Part shown: one piece after another, positions 1 through 15,300 of the stretch
Layout of the letters: each line of letters begins with the position of its first letter
Position numbering within the stretch: position 1 is the first letter of the stretch
Assembly: GCF_965638725.1 (NCBI RefSeq)
Contig: NC_134953.1
Coordinates: 34,772,854 to 34,836,853 of the forward strand
DNA length: 64,000 bases
Direction: 5' to 3'
Source: Aptenodytes patagonicus
Taxonomy: Eukaryota > Chordata > Aves > Sphenisciformes > Spheniscidae
Made by a program: the position numbers and the translations under genes
The notes under the pieces: model-generated
What the model was told of the DNA's origin: nothing
The model's input: only the letters and a program-made list of their open reading frames with translations
Database searches by the model: none

Positions 1-3000
1 AACTTGTACCAGCAGTTACTAACCACAGCTTCACTTTTCCCTCTGCCCACACCATAAAACCACCTACCCAGTTGTATGGATAATAATTGAACTGCCAAGC
101 CAAGAAAAAGCAGCCATCCCCTTGAAACACCAAACTAACAAAAAATAAATCATGCTTTCCATTGATGTGAGTGGAACAAAAGCACAGACAAGAGGGAGCA
201 GGAAGTAACAAACAAGGAAATGGAACCATCAGAAAAAAAAAAAAATCAGAGCACTGATCCCCAGACACTTGTTTGCAAAGCACCCTTAGCTCCCCAGAGG
301 AGGAGGTCTGGAGACCGTGGGCAGTATCGGCCTAGGTTCTACAATGGCAGAGCTACAGGAAGAGAATTCCACAGGTAGGACCATGAAGATCCCACGATCT
401 CCGTTTTTTAACTTTTTAGGGGTCCCTGCCTATGCCATAACCCTCTTTTTGTGAAGATGAGAAATGTATTCCTGTTGGGCACATGGTCCTAGTAACTATG
501 TAACATAAAGGAAACAAAAAACCTCTTCGGTTCTTAAATGTGCTTCACATCTTTGAACAGAGCCTCTGAGCTGGCTCTCAACTTTTTGGTAAACTTTAAC
601 AAAGGTTGATGCTACAACTGTTTTATGAGCATGTGACACAATTAAGCAAGCCATTTTGTGAACACTGGAACTTACCCTGTCTGCTCCCCACCCCCGCTTA
701 GATTCTTTGCTGTGTAGTAATACTGCTAAGCTCGCACTGCAGTAGATAAACTGGGAATGTGAATTTGTCTGCCCACGTATTTTCATGAACCTTGTGGAAA
801 ACTAACTTTGAACTGTTTCTGCTCTGTCAAATTTAATCAAAAGCAGCCAAGAAGTTCAAAATGTCTTGAGTGTCAGTAGGGAGAGGCTGACAGAAAGGAT
901 TACTGTGTGGGAAAACCCAGCTGAAAGGTACCTTCTCTCACCAAAAACACTCTGTCAGCTCGTTGCAGAGTTGTGTTAATAAACATTTAATAGGTCATAC
1001 AGTAACACACTCAGCAGATGAAAATATATAAGTGGTTTGACCGGGATCTTTGTCTTCTCAACTAGCTATCCCCATATGATTACATTCTGTTAGCAGAGCC
1101 ACCATGGACAGTTTTAGGATTCAGGCTTCTCCCCATACTTGGCTCTGCTCACAATTTCCATCTTGCTTCTTGCACCTGGCAGCTCCTACCAGAGAGCTTA
1201 CCAGCCAGCAGAGGCTGTAAAAATGAGAAACAGGAGAGCAAGTCATAGTAGCTCAGTATTGTGCACTCCCCCCTCTCCCCCAGCTTTCACAAACTCCTCT
1301 GGCTGCGGGTGCTGCTTTCCCAACCGAGCTGATGACAGCAGCCAGATGAACTGGAGGAGGCTGTGGGAAACAGCAAATCAGCTGGACACAGACAAGGGGA
1401 ACGGAAGCAGCTACCAGTGAGGTTCACAGCTTTCCCCCATCGACCTCCTCACAGAAGAGTTGTGTTGCCACAAAAGCTCTTCAGACCTGCACAGCTTCAG
1501 CCTCTATGGAGCAGTAGGCAAATAAAGATACTTTGCATACCAGATCCCACACATTAGATCGATCCATACATTGGTTTAGCATCAATTTTGGAGCTGAATC
1601 AATTAAGTGTAAATGGAAATGATAGTTCTCCTTTGACTAAATACAGAAGTTTAAATAGCTATAAACCACACCCTTCCTCCAATACCTTCACTGCTTTCCC
1701 AGAACATTTCAACAGTATGAACTGTTTATACTTCAGAGGCAAGTGCATACAATAGGTATAGACCTTGTTTTCAACACAGTAGAGAAATAATTACCCTGAA
1801 CTTTCTACCTCCCACCTGCAATTCCTCCCCAAAAGAAACAATTGCAAGGCTAAACAGTGATTTAGCTGAATGTTGGCACTGTGATTCAACAACCTACAAA
1901 GTGCTTGCATGAAACAGTTCTTATGCATCCTTAATGACCAACAAAATTCATAGCAACAAACAACAATAAAAGGAACTTGTAATTTCCTAGTCCTAGAGCT
2001 GTTCAACCTGCTACCTCTGGAATCATTAATGCTTTGGAAAAAAAAGGGCAAGTTCTTTCCTTTCATTCTCTGCTGGAGAGATTTTTACAGCAAAAGTGTA
2101 GCAGAGAATTTTTCACGCCTACTGTACTCAGTTGAACCAAACTTCCTTATGGTAACCGATTAACAGCCCTATTATTTATTAAGTGAACTCAAGACAAGAT
2201 TTGTGTTTTAGCTTCAGCTTTAAGACTTTAATCCAGTTTTCTACATCTTACACTGAATCTTCCAGAAAGACTACGATTCACAGTCACAACACTGCTACTA
2301 ATTTCTGGCTCCAGTTCAGGAATATATCCCTGTTCTGGAGAACAATTCATCAGGTGCTGTAGTCCAACAGAAAGCACAGATATTTTCAGGTACTTTCCTG
2401 AAAGACAGCCAAAAGCACGAAAAACAGCATGATATTAGTATTAATTGGGTAGTAATTCTTTTACTCAGCTATTCTTGTCAGAGAGTAAACAGATGTTTGT
2501 ACTGAAGGATGCTGCAATGGAAGAGTAGAAAGTGATCCAGAACCCATTAATTTCAGTGTAAAATTAAGCATCTACTCCAGGCTCTGAAGAGTTATTCAGG
2601 AAACAATATAATAAACTTGGATCACAAATATCAGGTTAAGAAAAGCAGCAGCTCTGAGGAAGCATTTATCCTGTAATTTTTTATGTTTTCCCCTAAGACT
2701 TAGTCCTGCAAGAATGCTTGTGGCTCTGTAGTCGATAATCCATGCTTGACTTCTTATAGGCAAGTGATCATGTTCATTAAATTTACACATAAAAATATAG
2801 CTAACCTCTCCAGATGAAATTAACCTCCAAATAAGACTGCAAAGAAAAATACAATGTACAGAATTTTCTTAGATCAGCATACAGAACTGTCCACGCAGGT
2901 CCTGAAACAACTTATTCTATTCTCCACCCTTGGGGACCTCACAGTTCTGCAAAACATTATTTTGGCTTACATTTCATGAACGTTATCAACAGACCCCCAA

Positions 3001-6000
3001 AGAATTTGCTTCTCAAATCCCTCTCTACATCATACTCCTGCTTGCTCACTTTCTCAAAAGAGTGAGCCCCAAAATTGTGTGACTGAAAGGAATCAGATTA
3101 GCCCAAATAAATTAATGGGGAGGTGAGAATAGTTGGCAAGTATAGAAATGCACATATATTATCTTTTTCTTCCATAAAAGCTGATTCTTGGAAGCCTGAC
3201 TTGACAAAAGCACACATAGCATTCATTTGTATCACTTGCGGCTCCCAAAATGCCTTTTCATGCAGCTGAAAGGAAGGAACTCTCAGCACTATTTGGAATC
3301 AGATTAAATTAGATTAAAAATAAACCAGACCTAATTTGGCAAGATCCAAACACAGTCAAACAGCTTAAGGCCAAAGTCTTAAACTTAAGATAAGATAGCT
3401 GTTGCCATCTTCACAGTTTTTATGCCAAAAAGACTTCCCATTTCTGATGTAAGAAACCTTCTCTCACTGATAAGTGTTGAGCATTTCCCACTTTTTAGCT
3501 TCTGTGGCCTCCGGAGCAAGCTGATTTCTGGTTTTATTTTATTCTCAGGGTGGGGACAACCCCCTTCACAGAAAAATAAAACAAACTAAAAAAATCCGAC
3601 AGCAGTTCAAAAGAAACAAGGCCTCATATTTCTCCCCTCACTTCAAGATATACACTACAGAACTGAGTATAATCATTTACATCAAAACTTAGGAATTACA
3701 ACTTCCTCTTCAGTAGGTTATATGACTAAAATATTTTTAGCTTCCCTCCCCCTTTATTTAAGTTGGCATTCATCAGTGAACATGCCGAGTTTCTTTCTAT
3801 CACTAGTTCAAACAATCATACTCTCCATTCACTGCAGAAATATGCAAGTCTTTCTTCAGGTTCTCCTTCCAGAGTTCTTCCTTATCTATTTATTCACCAA
3901 GAAAGTGCTCGAGATTTGCCAATACTAACATGACTGGTGTTCTTTTGTTTGGTAACACTACAGAAGTATTAAGAAGATACAACGAAACATTTTACTTTTT
4001 TTCTTCTATCCTGATGGCATAGAATAAAACTACTTATTCTGAGCAAAGGAAGCAGTTTTGGAAACACCCTGGTGATAAAAAGCATACAAGACTACTACTA
4101 GACACTGAAAATAGACTAGCAATTTGTATTTCCATTATTGCACAAAGATCCAAACTACAGAAGAACCCCCCTCACACACACAAGAGTAAATAAAAGCACT
4201 TCTAACTATTCTATAAAGAGAGTGTGAAGGGCAAGAAGTCCTGGAAAAGAACTCAGATTGTCTAGGTGTGCATACAGGGAAAGGCCAGTTTGTGAAAAGG
4301 GGTAAAAATTGCCTTCTTCCTAGATCCAAGCCCACCTGCAAGAAAGGTCATTGATACCTGATCATGTGGCACAAGTTTGGATTCTTAAAATTCAAGCTGA
4401 ATGGTCATTTATACCTCAGGAATAATTAGGAGTAGCATATGTTTATACGCTTAAATGCACACTTTCACTTAGCCGTATCCAGGGATGTCTAGAACCACAG
4501 GGCGAAAAGGGAAGGGAGGGAATTCCCATCACAGGACCTGAGCCCATGTGCTACATGAAGTTAACAGGGGGAGGAAGGATCCTACAGTCCCCTCTCCTCT
4601 AGCAAATCTGTACTGTGATTAAAAAAAAAAAAACAAACAAACCCTTACTAAATAACAGTCTAGAAAAAGCTTTGGTCACATACCAAAAAACAGTTTTCAG
4701 AAAGTAGCTAGAGAGATCTGGAATCATGTTGACAAGTGTAATTCATTAAAGTCTCCTTTTTGCCCACCAGCATTTTAAGTGTTTCTTTGACCATATTTAA
4801 TTTGAAGGGGAAGGTCTATTTGCAAAATAGGCTTCTGGTCTTTCTCCCTGTTGACCTATTAAATAGGGTTAAGATCAGCAACCAACTTTTCTAAGGCTTG
4901 ATAAACAGTTTAAGCCTGCAGTCTCTTAGGCACCTGTCTGGGATACAGTTGCGAAGTTTACCACCAAACATCATTTAATGTTGCTTATTTTCTAAATCTT
5001 AAGGCTGAAGTCCACCATAACCTGGTTTACCCAAACTGTAGGTTCTTGCTTTATCTCTGCTTCATGTCCTACATCAGGCTGGCTCTCAGTACACAGCAGA
5101 ATTTTTTTCTCTGCTTGTTCACTTAGAGCTGCCTGAATTCAAACTGACTGTTGAGACAGAGGGAGGGGAGATGAAAAGAAGCAAGTCCCCATCCCCCAGC
5201 TCTGGGACTTTCCTACTTCTTTTGGGTTGCAGTTACCTGGAAGGTTCCTCAGTAACATCACATATTGTGCTTGTCACTTCTAGGGAAGCAAAAGCACCCC
5301 AAAATTGTCAGACTCATTTGCATTTGCTTCAGACACTAGTTAAACATCAATGAGCATAGCAAGTCTATGCTTGCCATGTGGAAATTTAAGTTCTTTAAGG
5401 TTTGTTATAGGCTTACCAAACAAGAAAAACACAAACTGGGGCTATATCTGACACCAGTTGCTTTTTCAGTTTCTTTCAAGGCATCTCTCAGAATACTCTG
5501 TCTAGATCCTTCTCACCCAAGCACATCCAGTGCATCAGGGTAGCGGTAAACTATGAAATGCCTGTGGCACATCACAGTTTGCAGGTAAAATCTCCCACCA
5601 TCCTTCCCACATTCTCTTTACCACAGGAGGAACTCATTGTGTTTTATCTTTCAAATAAATCTGACTGTTAGTGAAAATGCAAGTAAAACAACGTTGCAGC
5701 TTCTCTGGAAACAGCACCTCATTTTTTGATGTGGAAACTCTAGGGTTCCTTCACAGGAAGGCACACCTAGAACCACCTGGTTGGGCATGGGGAGGGAAGG
5801 ACAGATGAGAAACAAATATACTCAGGTCTGATTTGAGATGATGTCAGACCAAACCAATCCATGCTGGCTAGCTTTGCAACGGCTTCACTACATCTCCAAT
5901 GTGATACTTTCTAAACATCAACTCTACAACGGTTTTGATGGTTTGGCAATTTCTAACACACTGCAGTCAGTGCTTATGTATACAAATATGGCTTTTAGAA

Positions 6001-8550
6001 GCAAAACATTTATCACTCATTTAGAAAAAATGTGAAGCTAGACCTATTTTCTGCCTGTTCTACATTTTCCATCTATTTCTAACATACACTACTTTGACCT
6101 GGGTTTCCATTAGCACCAAGAAATAGATTGTTTTTTCAAATGTAGTGTTTTCCCCCACCTCTTCTTATTGCTTTAGGATAGCTGTTACAAATATGGATTT
6201 GAAGCTAATAATCATATACATTTCTGGCTTATGCACATGTGCTGCACCTACAGTTCTCCAGGATCACACTATTTTAAAAAAATGCAAGTTTTTGAGGACT
6301 AAAAGAATCTTCCTTTCCCTCCCCCCTCTGCTAAAAACCCAACCTTTCTCAATCAAAAACAAAGTCCATCTGCTAATCCTGAAGTGCTCCACCCTGGCTG
6401 ACAGCACGTCCTAACACTCAACCAGCTATACTTCAAGTTTTGTAGGACAAGAAAGAATGTGCTAAAAGAAAAAAAGACTCTGCATCACATTTTCATAGAC
6501 ATTGGCATTTGGATCTGACTTACATTGCAAGATGCTTGCTTAGGGGGGAAGAAAAAGTTGCTATTCCCAGTATTGCACATGATCCAAAATTAGAAAGTAA
6601 TCAAAACATCTCATTTCAACAAGAACATATCACAATCAATAGCTCTACAGTAGAAGACCATTAAATTAAATCTCATCTCATACATATGTTGGCTACTATT
6701 TTAAACTTATGACAAATAGAAGAAAATCCCGTATATCAATGATGTTAGAGACCAAGTCACACACAAAAATAGCATCATGTCTTTAAAGTGCTCAAAAAAA
6801 CTTTGACCTTGTCTTGCACAGGTCCCTAAAGATCCAAAGAAGCATCAGGCTGGCCAGATGCCATCTGGACAACGTGGCTATTGTCAAACACATGTGCCAG
6901 GAGGCCAAGGCCCAGCACATGAGCAGGACCTAACATGAAGGAGTGTCTTCACCTACAGTTGTGCTCACAAGTCTGATCTTTCTCCTGCCTGCTCTAGTTC
7001 TCACCCTCCCTCACACCAGCCAAGTCCTGCTTGCTTCCCCTGCACCCTATTTTATGATACCAACTTTGCAGTTTCCTAGTCTTTAGCTTTGTTTCTAACC
7101 ATGCTCTTGCCTGGCCGTTTAACAGGTGCAATTCCTCCAGCACTGCAGTTCCTTCCCTACACTCTCCCAAGTCCCATGCCTGTGGCTGACTCTTTCCTAA
7201 GCCTGCCTCTAACCAGTTTGGCATGAGCATCCACACACCAGTCAGAAATCCCTGTAGGCACCTAAAGAAACATTGCTACAGATTAAAGGCCCTCAGTTAT
7301 AGAAATCAGTCGAATGCAGAGACCCACAGTTTATCCCTAGGAACGCTTGGACTTTGAGAAGTGTTGGTACCTCTATGACAGTGTGGGATATCTGTTGTTA
7401 AGAGAATTTAAAATTGATGTCTTCTTAAGTATTTTGCACATTAAAGCAATAACTTTGGTTTAAGACAACCTCTGATCACAGGGTTTTACAGTGCACAGAC
7501 CCCATCCAAGATCACTCTCAGCTATCAGGCCAGGCAGCATGATGAACTTGGCACTGAAAATAAGGCCCGCATTAACAACAGTAATCTTCAAAATCCTTCT
7601 GAGGGAAAAAAGAAAAAACAAAGAATACATGACCTAAACATCTAGTGTTCTGAGAGACAAGAAGTGCAGACTGCCCTGTAATCATGACAGAGTGAACATT
7701 AGAGGATGACCTCAGCTGTTTATGACCATAAACATCATTGTCTTTAGGCTGGTGTAATTTGTGCCCTAAAGCACCCTGAAGTAATTTGTTTAGAACACAA
7801 CTGACGTTCAGCATGTCCTAAGAGCAGTGGAAACTCTGCCAAAATTAGTGCAGTCCTGGACAGTTTATAATTCCTACCGAAACTATAAAGATCCTGAAGA
7901 ATCCTGAAGAGACTGGGAAAATACGTAACATGCCAAAAGCATTTGTTTAAATCTGATACTCGCTAGTAAGTGTTGAGGTGGGAGGGGATAAGCAATAAGA
8001 AGGGAGAGAATACCTAGGATATCTGAAGTTTATACATTTACAAGATTTCCAAACCAGAAACCGGGTGCAAGTCTCCAAACATTACATATGTTCTGAATTT
8101 CAAGACTTATTTTTTACTTGTTCACCCAATTAAGCACAGGAGAAAAACTATCTGTATACAAATGCAAATTAGAGAACTTTCTGCTAGTAGTAAAATACAT
8201 CATGAAATACGTTTCTTCCATTTCAAAGCATTTTACTACAATTTAGTGAAGATTAATATTACAATGTTACCCTCTTCAATTTATTTTTCTACTGAGCATG
8301 CAATTTTCTACTTGGCTAATCATTTAAACATGATTATGAAACAAGAATACACACATCACTGAGTCTCAGTTGAAGAGCATGGAGCCCATTTATTAGAAGT
8401 TAGCCATGTCAAAGAAACGAAAGCAGATAAATGGAGTTTTACTGCTGACTAGCATCAAAACAAGATCAGTTTTCATACAGTTTTTTTTCCCCCCAAGCTG
8501 TGACAGGGAATGGGGAAAGGAGAAAAATAAATGCAGCATGGTCTTTTCTT

Positions 8551-8601
8551 TAGTAATTGTTATTTAAATTTATTGTTATTTATAGTAATTGTTATTTAAA
8601 T
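8551..8601. repeat. Short AT-rich tandem duplication
   Basis: The 19-base string TAGTAATTGTTATTTAAAT occurs at 8551-8569 and again at 8583-8601, a period of 32 bases. The intervening unit is AT-rich. This looks like a simple local duplication with no evident function. Confidence 0.7.
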
Positions 8602-11600
8602 ATAAATTACAATCTTTCATAAGGAATAACAACCTATAAGTTTGAATACAGATTAAAAAATCCTTATGCTACATTAAGATATATATTAAAAAAGATTAAG
8701 TAATGTGTTGCTACCTAATTTCTTTTCTCTTAACAGGTTTAACTGGTAGTGAAATGAAACAAATCTCTGGATCCATTTTCAAATTAAACTCATTTTTTAC
8801 AACTAGCAGATGTGCAGTCTAGTGGCCTTTCTATCTTAAATAAAAGCATTTGCTCATTATTAGAAATTCCAGTGAGTTTGTCCTCCCAAACACCATGTAT
8901 CAGTATACAAAGATCTGTTTATCAGCACGACTGAAACAATACAGGCATTGATACTTGTTATAAAGTAAACTAATCATTAACTGGAAGAGTTACTAAAAAT
9001 AGGAAAGAACACATTCTGCAAAATGGAAGAGTTTTTGTATTTAGTGTGATCAGAATATCACAAAGCTCCAGCCAGTGCTTTGAGGGGATCACTATTTCAG
9101 ATGGACAAAAGCCCTACCAGCATTCAACAAGCTTTCTGACCCAGAGAATAATCAGCCACGTGGTAGGTACGAGCATCTGCCAGGAAAGCAGAGCAGAAGA
9201 AACATTATGACAAGAGTGACAAACATCTACCCACCCTTGTAAGCAGGAGAGATCACAAACAAAGCAGCTGGCAAGCTCTCAGGGGGAGCAGCTATATTGA
9301 CAGATCTAAGTAAAACAGCAAGGACATTCTTTCCATCAGGGAAGTGCAAGACACCTACATACTGGCAGAGGTTTTTGGAAGAACTGCAGTCCTAAAGGCA
9401 CTGCTCACCATCAGTGACTGGCAATAAAAATTCAGCCTCCACTTTTGCTCACCTGGCCCCATACACTAACCGCACTGAAAGATGCGGTGCACATTTCTCT
9501 ATCTTAAGTTCTATATCCTCATTTCAGTGTTGGGTTGCCTGGTTACAAGGGACACAAAGCTAAATACAAAAAAAAAAAGCAGAGATAGATATTTTTGTGG
9601 ACAAATGCCAAGAATTAAAGAGAGTTAAAAACAGACAAGAAGAAAAATTTCAGATGAGTGCTTGACAGCATTACTGCAAATCTCAAAGAGCAGAAAATGC
9701 TTTTTCACCACATATCTTTAGGAAAAATTTTAGAATTTTAGGAGAATCTGCTATCAATGCTGTGGATGGTCCTTTCTGGTTTGGCACTCACAACAAGACT
9801 TTGGAGCATACAGCAGTCCCAGAAAGCACAGAGCTCACTCACAGTAGTATTCAGGAGTTCTGTATAATACTAATGGGGAAAAGAGTCAAGATCTCAGAAG
9901 AGAAAGGAAACATTAGTTTTCGCTTTTTTTTTTTTTGGAAGGAGATTCAGTGGGCTTGGGAAGGTAAGACTGTAGCTTACTCCACAAGGACACAAGTCTT
10001 GCATTTCACTAGAAGTTGGGGGATTCCTAGTGAAATAAATTCAAGGATGGCTTTTCTCTTACAGGCTTTGTATGAACAGACAGTTGAACACAACAGAATT
10101 ACTTTTAAAAATGTGTTTTTACTCAAGGACAGAAAGGACAACAACATGAAGCAGTGCAAGTTTTATCATTATCTACCTAATCACTATGAAAGAGAATAAA
10201 AAAATTGATGTTGAAGTAGAGAAGGTTACTGTAATGTCAGTTACAAAGAGACCCACCCCAGCACCCGTAATCAGCTTCAAGATTTGTATCAATCTCAGCA
10301 GGTTTTTGAGCCCAAGCTTTGTTCGGCATGGTTCATTAAATATAAGGCTATTTCTTAATGACCAGCTTTCTGTTCCAGATTAATTGCAATCACAGCCAAA
10401 CACATTTAGGTATACGGGGGAACAGTAACACCTGCATCACAAGCAGCAAAAACAAACAATAAAGCTTCTGTGCAACCATGGAAGACAGCATCTGTATGGG
10501 ACGGACCTTGCCAAAACCAGCAACTGAACACCCAGGACCTGACAGAAGTGCTAGCAGAGGGCATACTCAGAACCCCTGAAGGTACCACCGATGGACAGGA
10601 AAGACTCAAATGAATTCATCTTCTACCGAATCTCTCATCTTCCAGAGGCCATGCTCCATGGGCCGCCTCCTTCCTTCCTTAACACATCCCACTATTCTAG
10701 GTCGAAAAACCTGCAAGGTGGCTGCCAAAAATACAAGCCAGTAGGACAGAGACTAGCAGCTGGAGTCAGAGTTTCAGACACCAACATCATTATGGTAGCA
10801 ATAATTTGGCTGCTGAAACCTCCTACCAATATTACTGCCCTAATGATCTGGCCACATATACTGACTGGTTATCTGCTCCCTTTGTTTCGTGTCTCTGTGA
10901 CATTTCTTTCCCAGGTATTATTACGCAAATCTCAAACATATACACTTTATGTATATATATCAATCACTTATTCCTCTAAATACTTCAACTCCAGAATCCC
11001 AGCAGCTCTGAAAAGCTGTTCTACATTTCATCCCAATCTTTCCTCAAATCAAATTTCAAAAAAATAGACATGGATTTAAAAAAAAATAAATAAATCTGGC
11101 AATCCTCAATACTGCCATCACTATTTTCCCTGGTCATTATATCACTTAAATTAGTATTCCACAATAGGATCATATAGTCTTAAGGTCTGTTATTAAGAAG
11201 AGCTGCATTTCTTCCAACTCTGGTGACAACCACTGCCATTCAGCACCTATGACGAGTCAAACCAGTAAGCAGCTCTGCACACACAAGGGATGAAGCCAAT
11301 TCCACTTCCTCAACTGCACAGACTCTGCCACAGTACGAAGAGTAGAGAAAGGCATAAACTAGTGAGTGACTGTGATGAGTATGGATGACAACGACTAAAG
11401 GCTGTGATCCCATTAAATACAAGTATGCAACTTTTTTTACAGAAGTATTGCTAAGAAATAACAGGAATGCATTTTTTGGTTCAGCCAATGGAAGTGATCA
11501 CATATAGCAGCATTCACACAACATTTTTTTTTTCATCCTTTAGAGACAGTCACAGTAAAATTTATTACTCTTTCTTAGCTGTTCCACTATTGTTATTTTA

Positions 11601-12383
11601 ACAGAATTTGCTATATGAAACTCACTGTAATGTGTGGACATATTTCCAGGAAGGTCAAACTTGTTCATACATTACACTTAAAAGCACAACTTGTATCAGT
11701 GCATTCCAAGGTTCTTAAAGTTTGGAGTTCTACTGAAGAGTACTGTATATAATTTTAACTGACAAAAAACCCTAGCAAGGACTTTGAGTGACTAGTACAG
11801 CTGGATTTGCTGTACTTACATCAGCAACAACTGTCACAAACAAGAACAAAAGGGTTTTACATAATAAAACACAAAACATCCAAGTGGTTTATTTACAGTA
11901 GTATTGAAAGTTTTTTCAGATACTAGTGTCCTTCATGCAGAAAGCTTAACATGCTTATCATGCTAAACTGCCAAAATCATCTGCAGTGTGTGGAATTGGC
12001 ACAAAAATAAGCAGATGATGAAATTACAGGTGTCCAAGACAATTACTTCTCCTTCCATTGAGCAATCTGAATGGTATTCCTTTTTGTTGCTTAAGTGTCA
12101 CAGTCCAGTTAAACATACCATGCAGCTTGACTAAAAATTGTCATATTTTAGACTCTTTCATTACAATACACTGGTTTTGTTAGCTGTAGTAAAAGCAGGG
12201 CATAAAAAACATTAACCATAAAATGCACAAGCTTTCTAGAATTTGCTGTTACTTATGAGTATCTTTTTACACATATTCCTCTTAAGTAAAGATTATCTAT
12301 AGTGGATACATAAAACAGGTTCTGTTTCTAAGCTTTTTTCTCCCCAATATCTAACCTTTGCAATAACCATATTTGGTATATTG

Positions 12384-12399
12384 CCCCCCCCCCCCCCCC
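12384..12399. repeat. Poly-C tract, 16 bases
   Basis: Sixteen consecutive C residues lie in otherwise AT-rich DNA. The opposite strand is poly-G and could form a G-quadruplex. Its exact length should be treated as uncertain, because homopolymers are prone to sequencing error. Confidence 0.85.
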
Positions 12400-15300
12400 A
12401 AGCAGGGAATATATTTGAGCTCAGTATGAGGTTAATGATCTTTGTACATTTGCTTTTCAAGCTATAGATCACTACTGAATATTGTATTCTCTTTTGTTCC
12501 AGTTTGATCAAGGGAACATTGTTCGACAACACCACGTTCTTTAGCAAGTTCTTTAGGAAGACAGACACATTAAAGACAAGGGAAAGACTGCAGAAGAGAC
12601 ACGCATTTTATTAGAATTATGATGACTGGAACAAATGCAACATAAAATGAAGAGTCCTTAATCTCTTCAGAGGCATGTTGTTACCTACTTGTATCACTGT
12701 AACAAGCAATTCTAAACTGCTTATAACAATCCAGTATAATTCATTTGCAGAACAAAGGACACTTCACTTTGAAAGCAGTTTAAATTTAGCCCTCAAAAAA
12801 TGTGGTTATTTCTATCCCATAAACCCAAAGCTCTCACAGTGAAACTATACTAGTATCAAAACAAATACAGCACAATCATTAAAGCGGGAAGAAAGAGCCA
12901 CATAGATAAGCAACAGTATTAAAGCTGCCAACCAGGGACAAGACAAGACAACTTTTAAAGAGCAATTATAAAGAACACTACCTAGAATTATGATTCTCTT
13001 GGAGAAAAGTTGTTTGTTTAGCTGTGTCATAGGCTTCCTGATGGGCACATGAATATTAATAAAATATGAAAATACTAGTATGCCAGCAATATTGGCATTC
13101 CAATTACTAAATCAATCACAATTCATAATAATCATCAAAAATTGGGAGCTGGCTTATTGTCCAGAGACACAGATTGAGAGAAATATTTGGAAGAGTGATT
13201 ACAAGCAGCACAGAATTCCACTGTCCTCTCCCACACAAGCCCAAAGCGCTGATATCCACCGAGAGCTGCTGATGGTGATAGAGAGGGGCAGGAGGAATGT
13301 TAACAATCTTCCCCCTTTGACCCACATCAAGACTGAGATCACAAAGCAGCTTTGCAGGGATGGAGTCCATGAAAAGAAATACAGGCCACACACAGGAAAG
13401 TATGCTGAACTGACACAGACTAATGCATGTGCATTCTTCCTTTTTTTGTACTTGTTTGATTTATGACTCAATTAGAACAGTAGACTGTATATCTCATCTT
13501 TATATTGAAACTATTGCTGTTTTTCATGAGACTTGGTAAAACAGCTTCATTTAGGACTTACTGACCCTCTTATTGCTAGTCCCAGACTTTTCCAACCACT
13601 AAACCAAACGCAGGTAAACACATCACTATTTTTCATACCCTTCCAGAAAGATAGTTTCCCATGAGTTTCCCTAGAATGCAGGATTAGCTCCTACATGAGG
13701 ATCATTGGAAAAGTATATTACTCTTCAGACTTGTCACATTGTTTCTGAATGTATTTAGCTTGCTACCTCTGACACCTGAGTTTTAAACAACGCAGTGCTT
13801 ACTTATGAAACATTACATCACAGAAACCAGACGAAAGTCTCAATGTGTTTACATAACATCTTCTGCAGCAATGAAACCAGGTAACAACGCACCTGCCCTG
13901 CTCCCCTACTGCTTCCTGCCACAACATCACTACAGTCCATCTCTCCCCAACTACAGAAACAAAACACTTTTCAAAACTGTGCTGTAAGCCACATTGCTAA
14001 AATGACTAAAGGCTGAAAAAAGTTTAACCTGTATCAATATAAGGCAAATCAGTAACTTCAAGAACAAGAGCACCTTACTGAATTAAAGTCATTTCACAAA
14101 GTGATATCAGAGGGAAGGAAGACAGTAAACAGACAGTTTTTTAGCAAAGAATTGCAAGGATCACCAGAGCACAGCAGATTTGATGCACCAAGGGAAGGAG
14201 GAAAAAAACCCCACAGAAAAGATAAAGTTCTCTGCTGTGTTAGGGTATTTGGAACTGAGGCACTGGACTGAGACGCTGAAGCTACAGGTTGAGTTCCCAA
14301 CTGAGGATACAAGCACCGAGGCTAAGACCAAGCAAGCCTCAGGTTGAGCCTTGTGAGCTACATATGCTCCTGAATATAAAAGCCGACCACCTGCACTGGT
14401 TGGTGCTGTTATACATGGCAACTTTTTAAGAGGCAGATGCCATTTAGGAGGTTCTTGCCTTTTCCTTATTCACTGTAACTTGTTCCCACCAGAGGCTCCT
14501 ATCCTAGAGTAAGGCTGATTCATGCATTCGCAAAGTCATGACCTGTGAAATGATTTGCCTTCTCAGACACATGCATATGTGCTCTCTCTGCAGTATTCTG
14601 TGAACAGGAGCAAGCGGAATCAAGGCATAGAGAGGAAGAAGAAAGGAAATCAGCTCTGCCATCAGAGATTCAAAACACAGAATCACACCTACGGATCGCT
14701 CACCTACAAAATGGGGTCACGTCTGTGGCACAACGAGTCATTACTTGTAAAAATGGATGTCACAGAAGGAGCAAGTCCACATCCTGAAACATGCTGAACT
14801 TGTTCCCATCTTTGTCAGATTGCAGGTACGGTACCGTAAGAATTTGAGCTGAATTCCCCAAATAAAGTAATGAAGGGTTATGAGGCTGTGCAGAAAAAAA
14901 ATAGAGAGGCAGCTTCTTATTCAACAGCGTGAATGCAATGAGGCAAAGTGTGCCGTTAAGGAGGCTGAGGTTAAATAAAAAGCAAGCTGCCTATGCTACT
15001 TCAGTCAGAGCACAGAGCAGCTGCTCCACATTGTGCTAGAAAGGACACTGAAAGCAAGAACTTTGGACATGTTGGTGCAGCTTAAAAAACACATAACAAA
15101 AAGCTTAAGGCCAGATACTCAGAAGCCATGTGGCTATTTAATTTTTCCTAATTTAAAGCCCAATGAAACTTACAAACACAATTACTTAGTAGCTATTATG
15201 CCTAAAATCTCCAACAACTCTAAGAGCAAGTCTAGGTGCATGTAATATTCTCAGGTGAAGTGTTTTAAGAGGCTGCTAAGAGTATCTTCCATCTTTGACT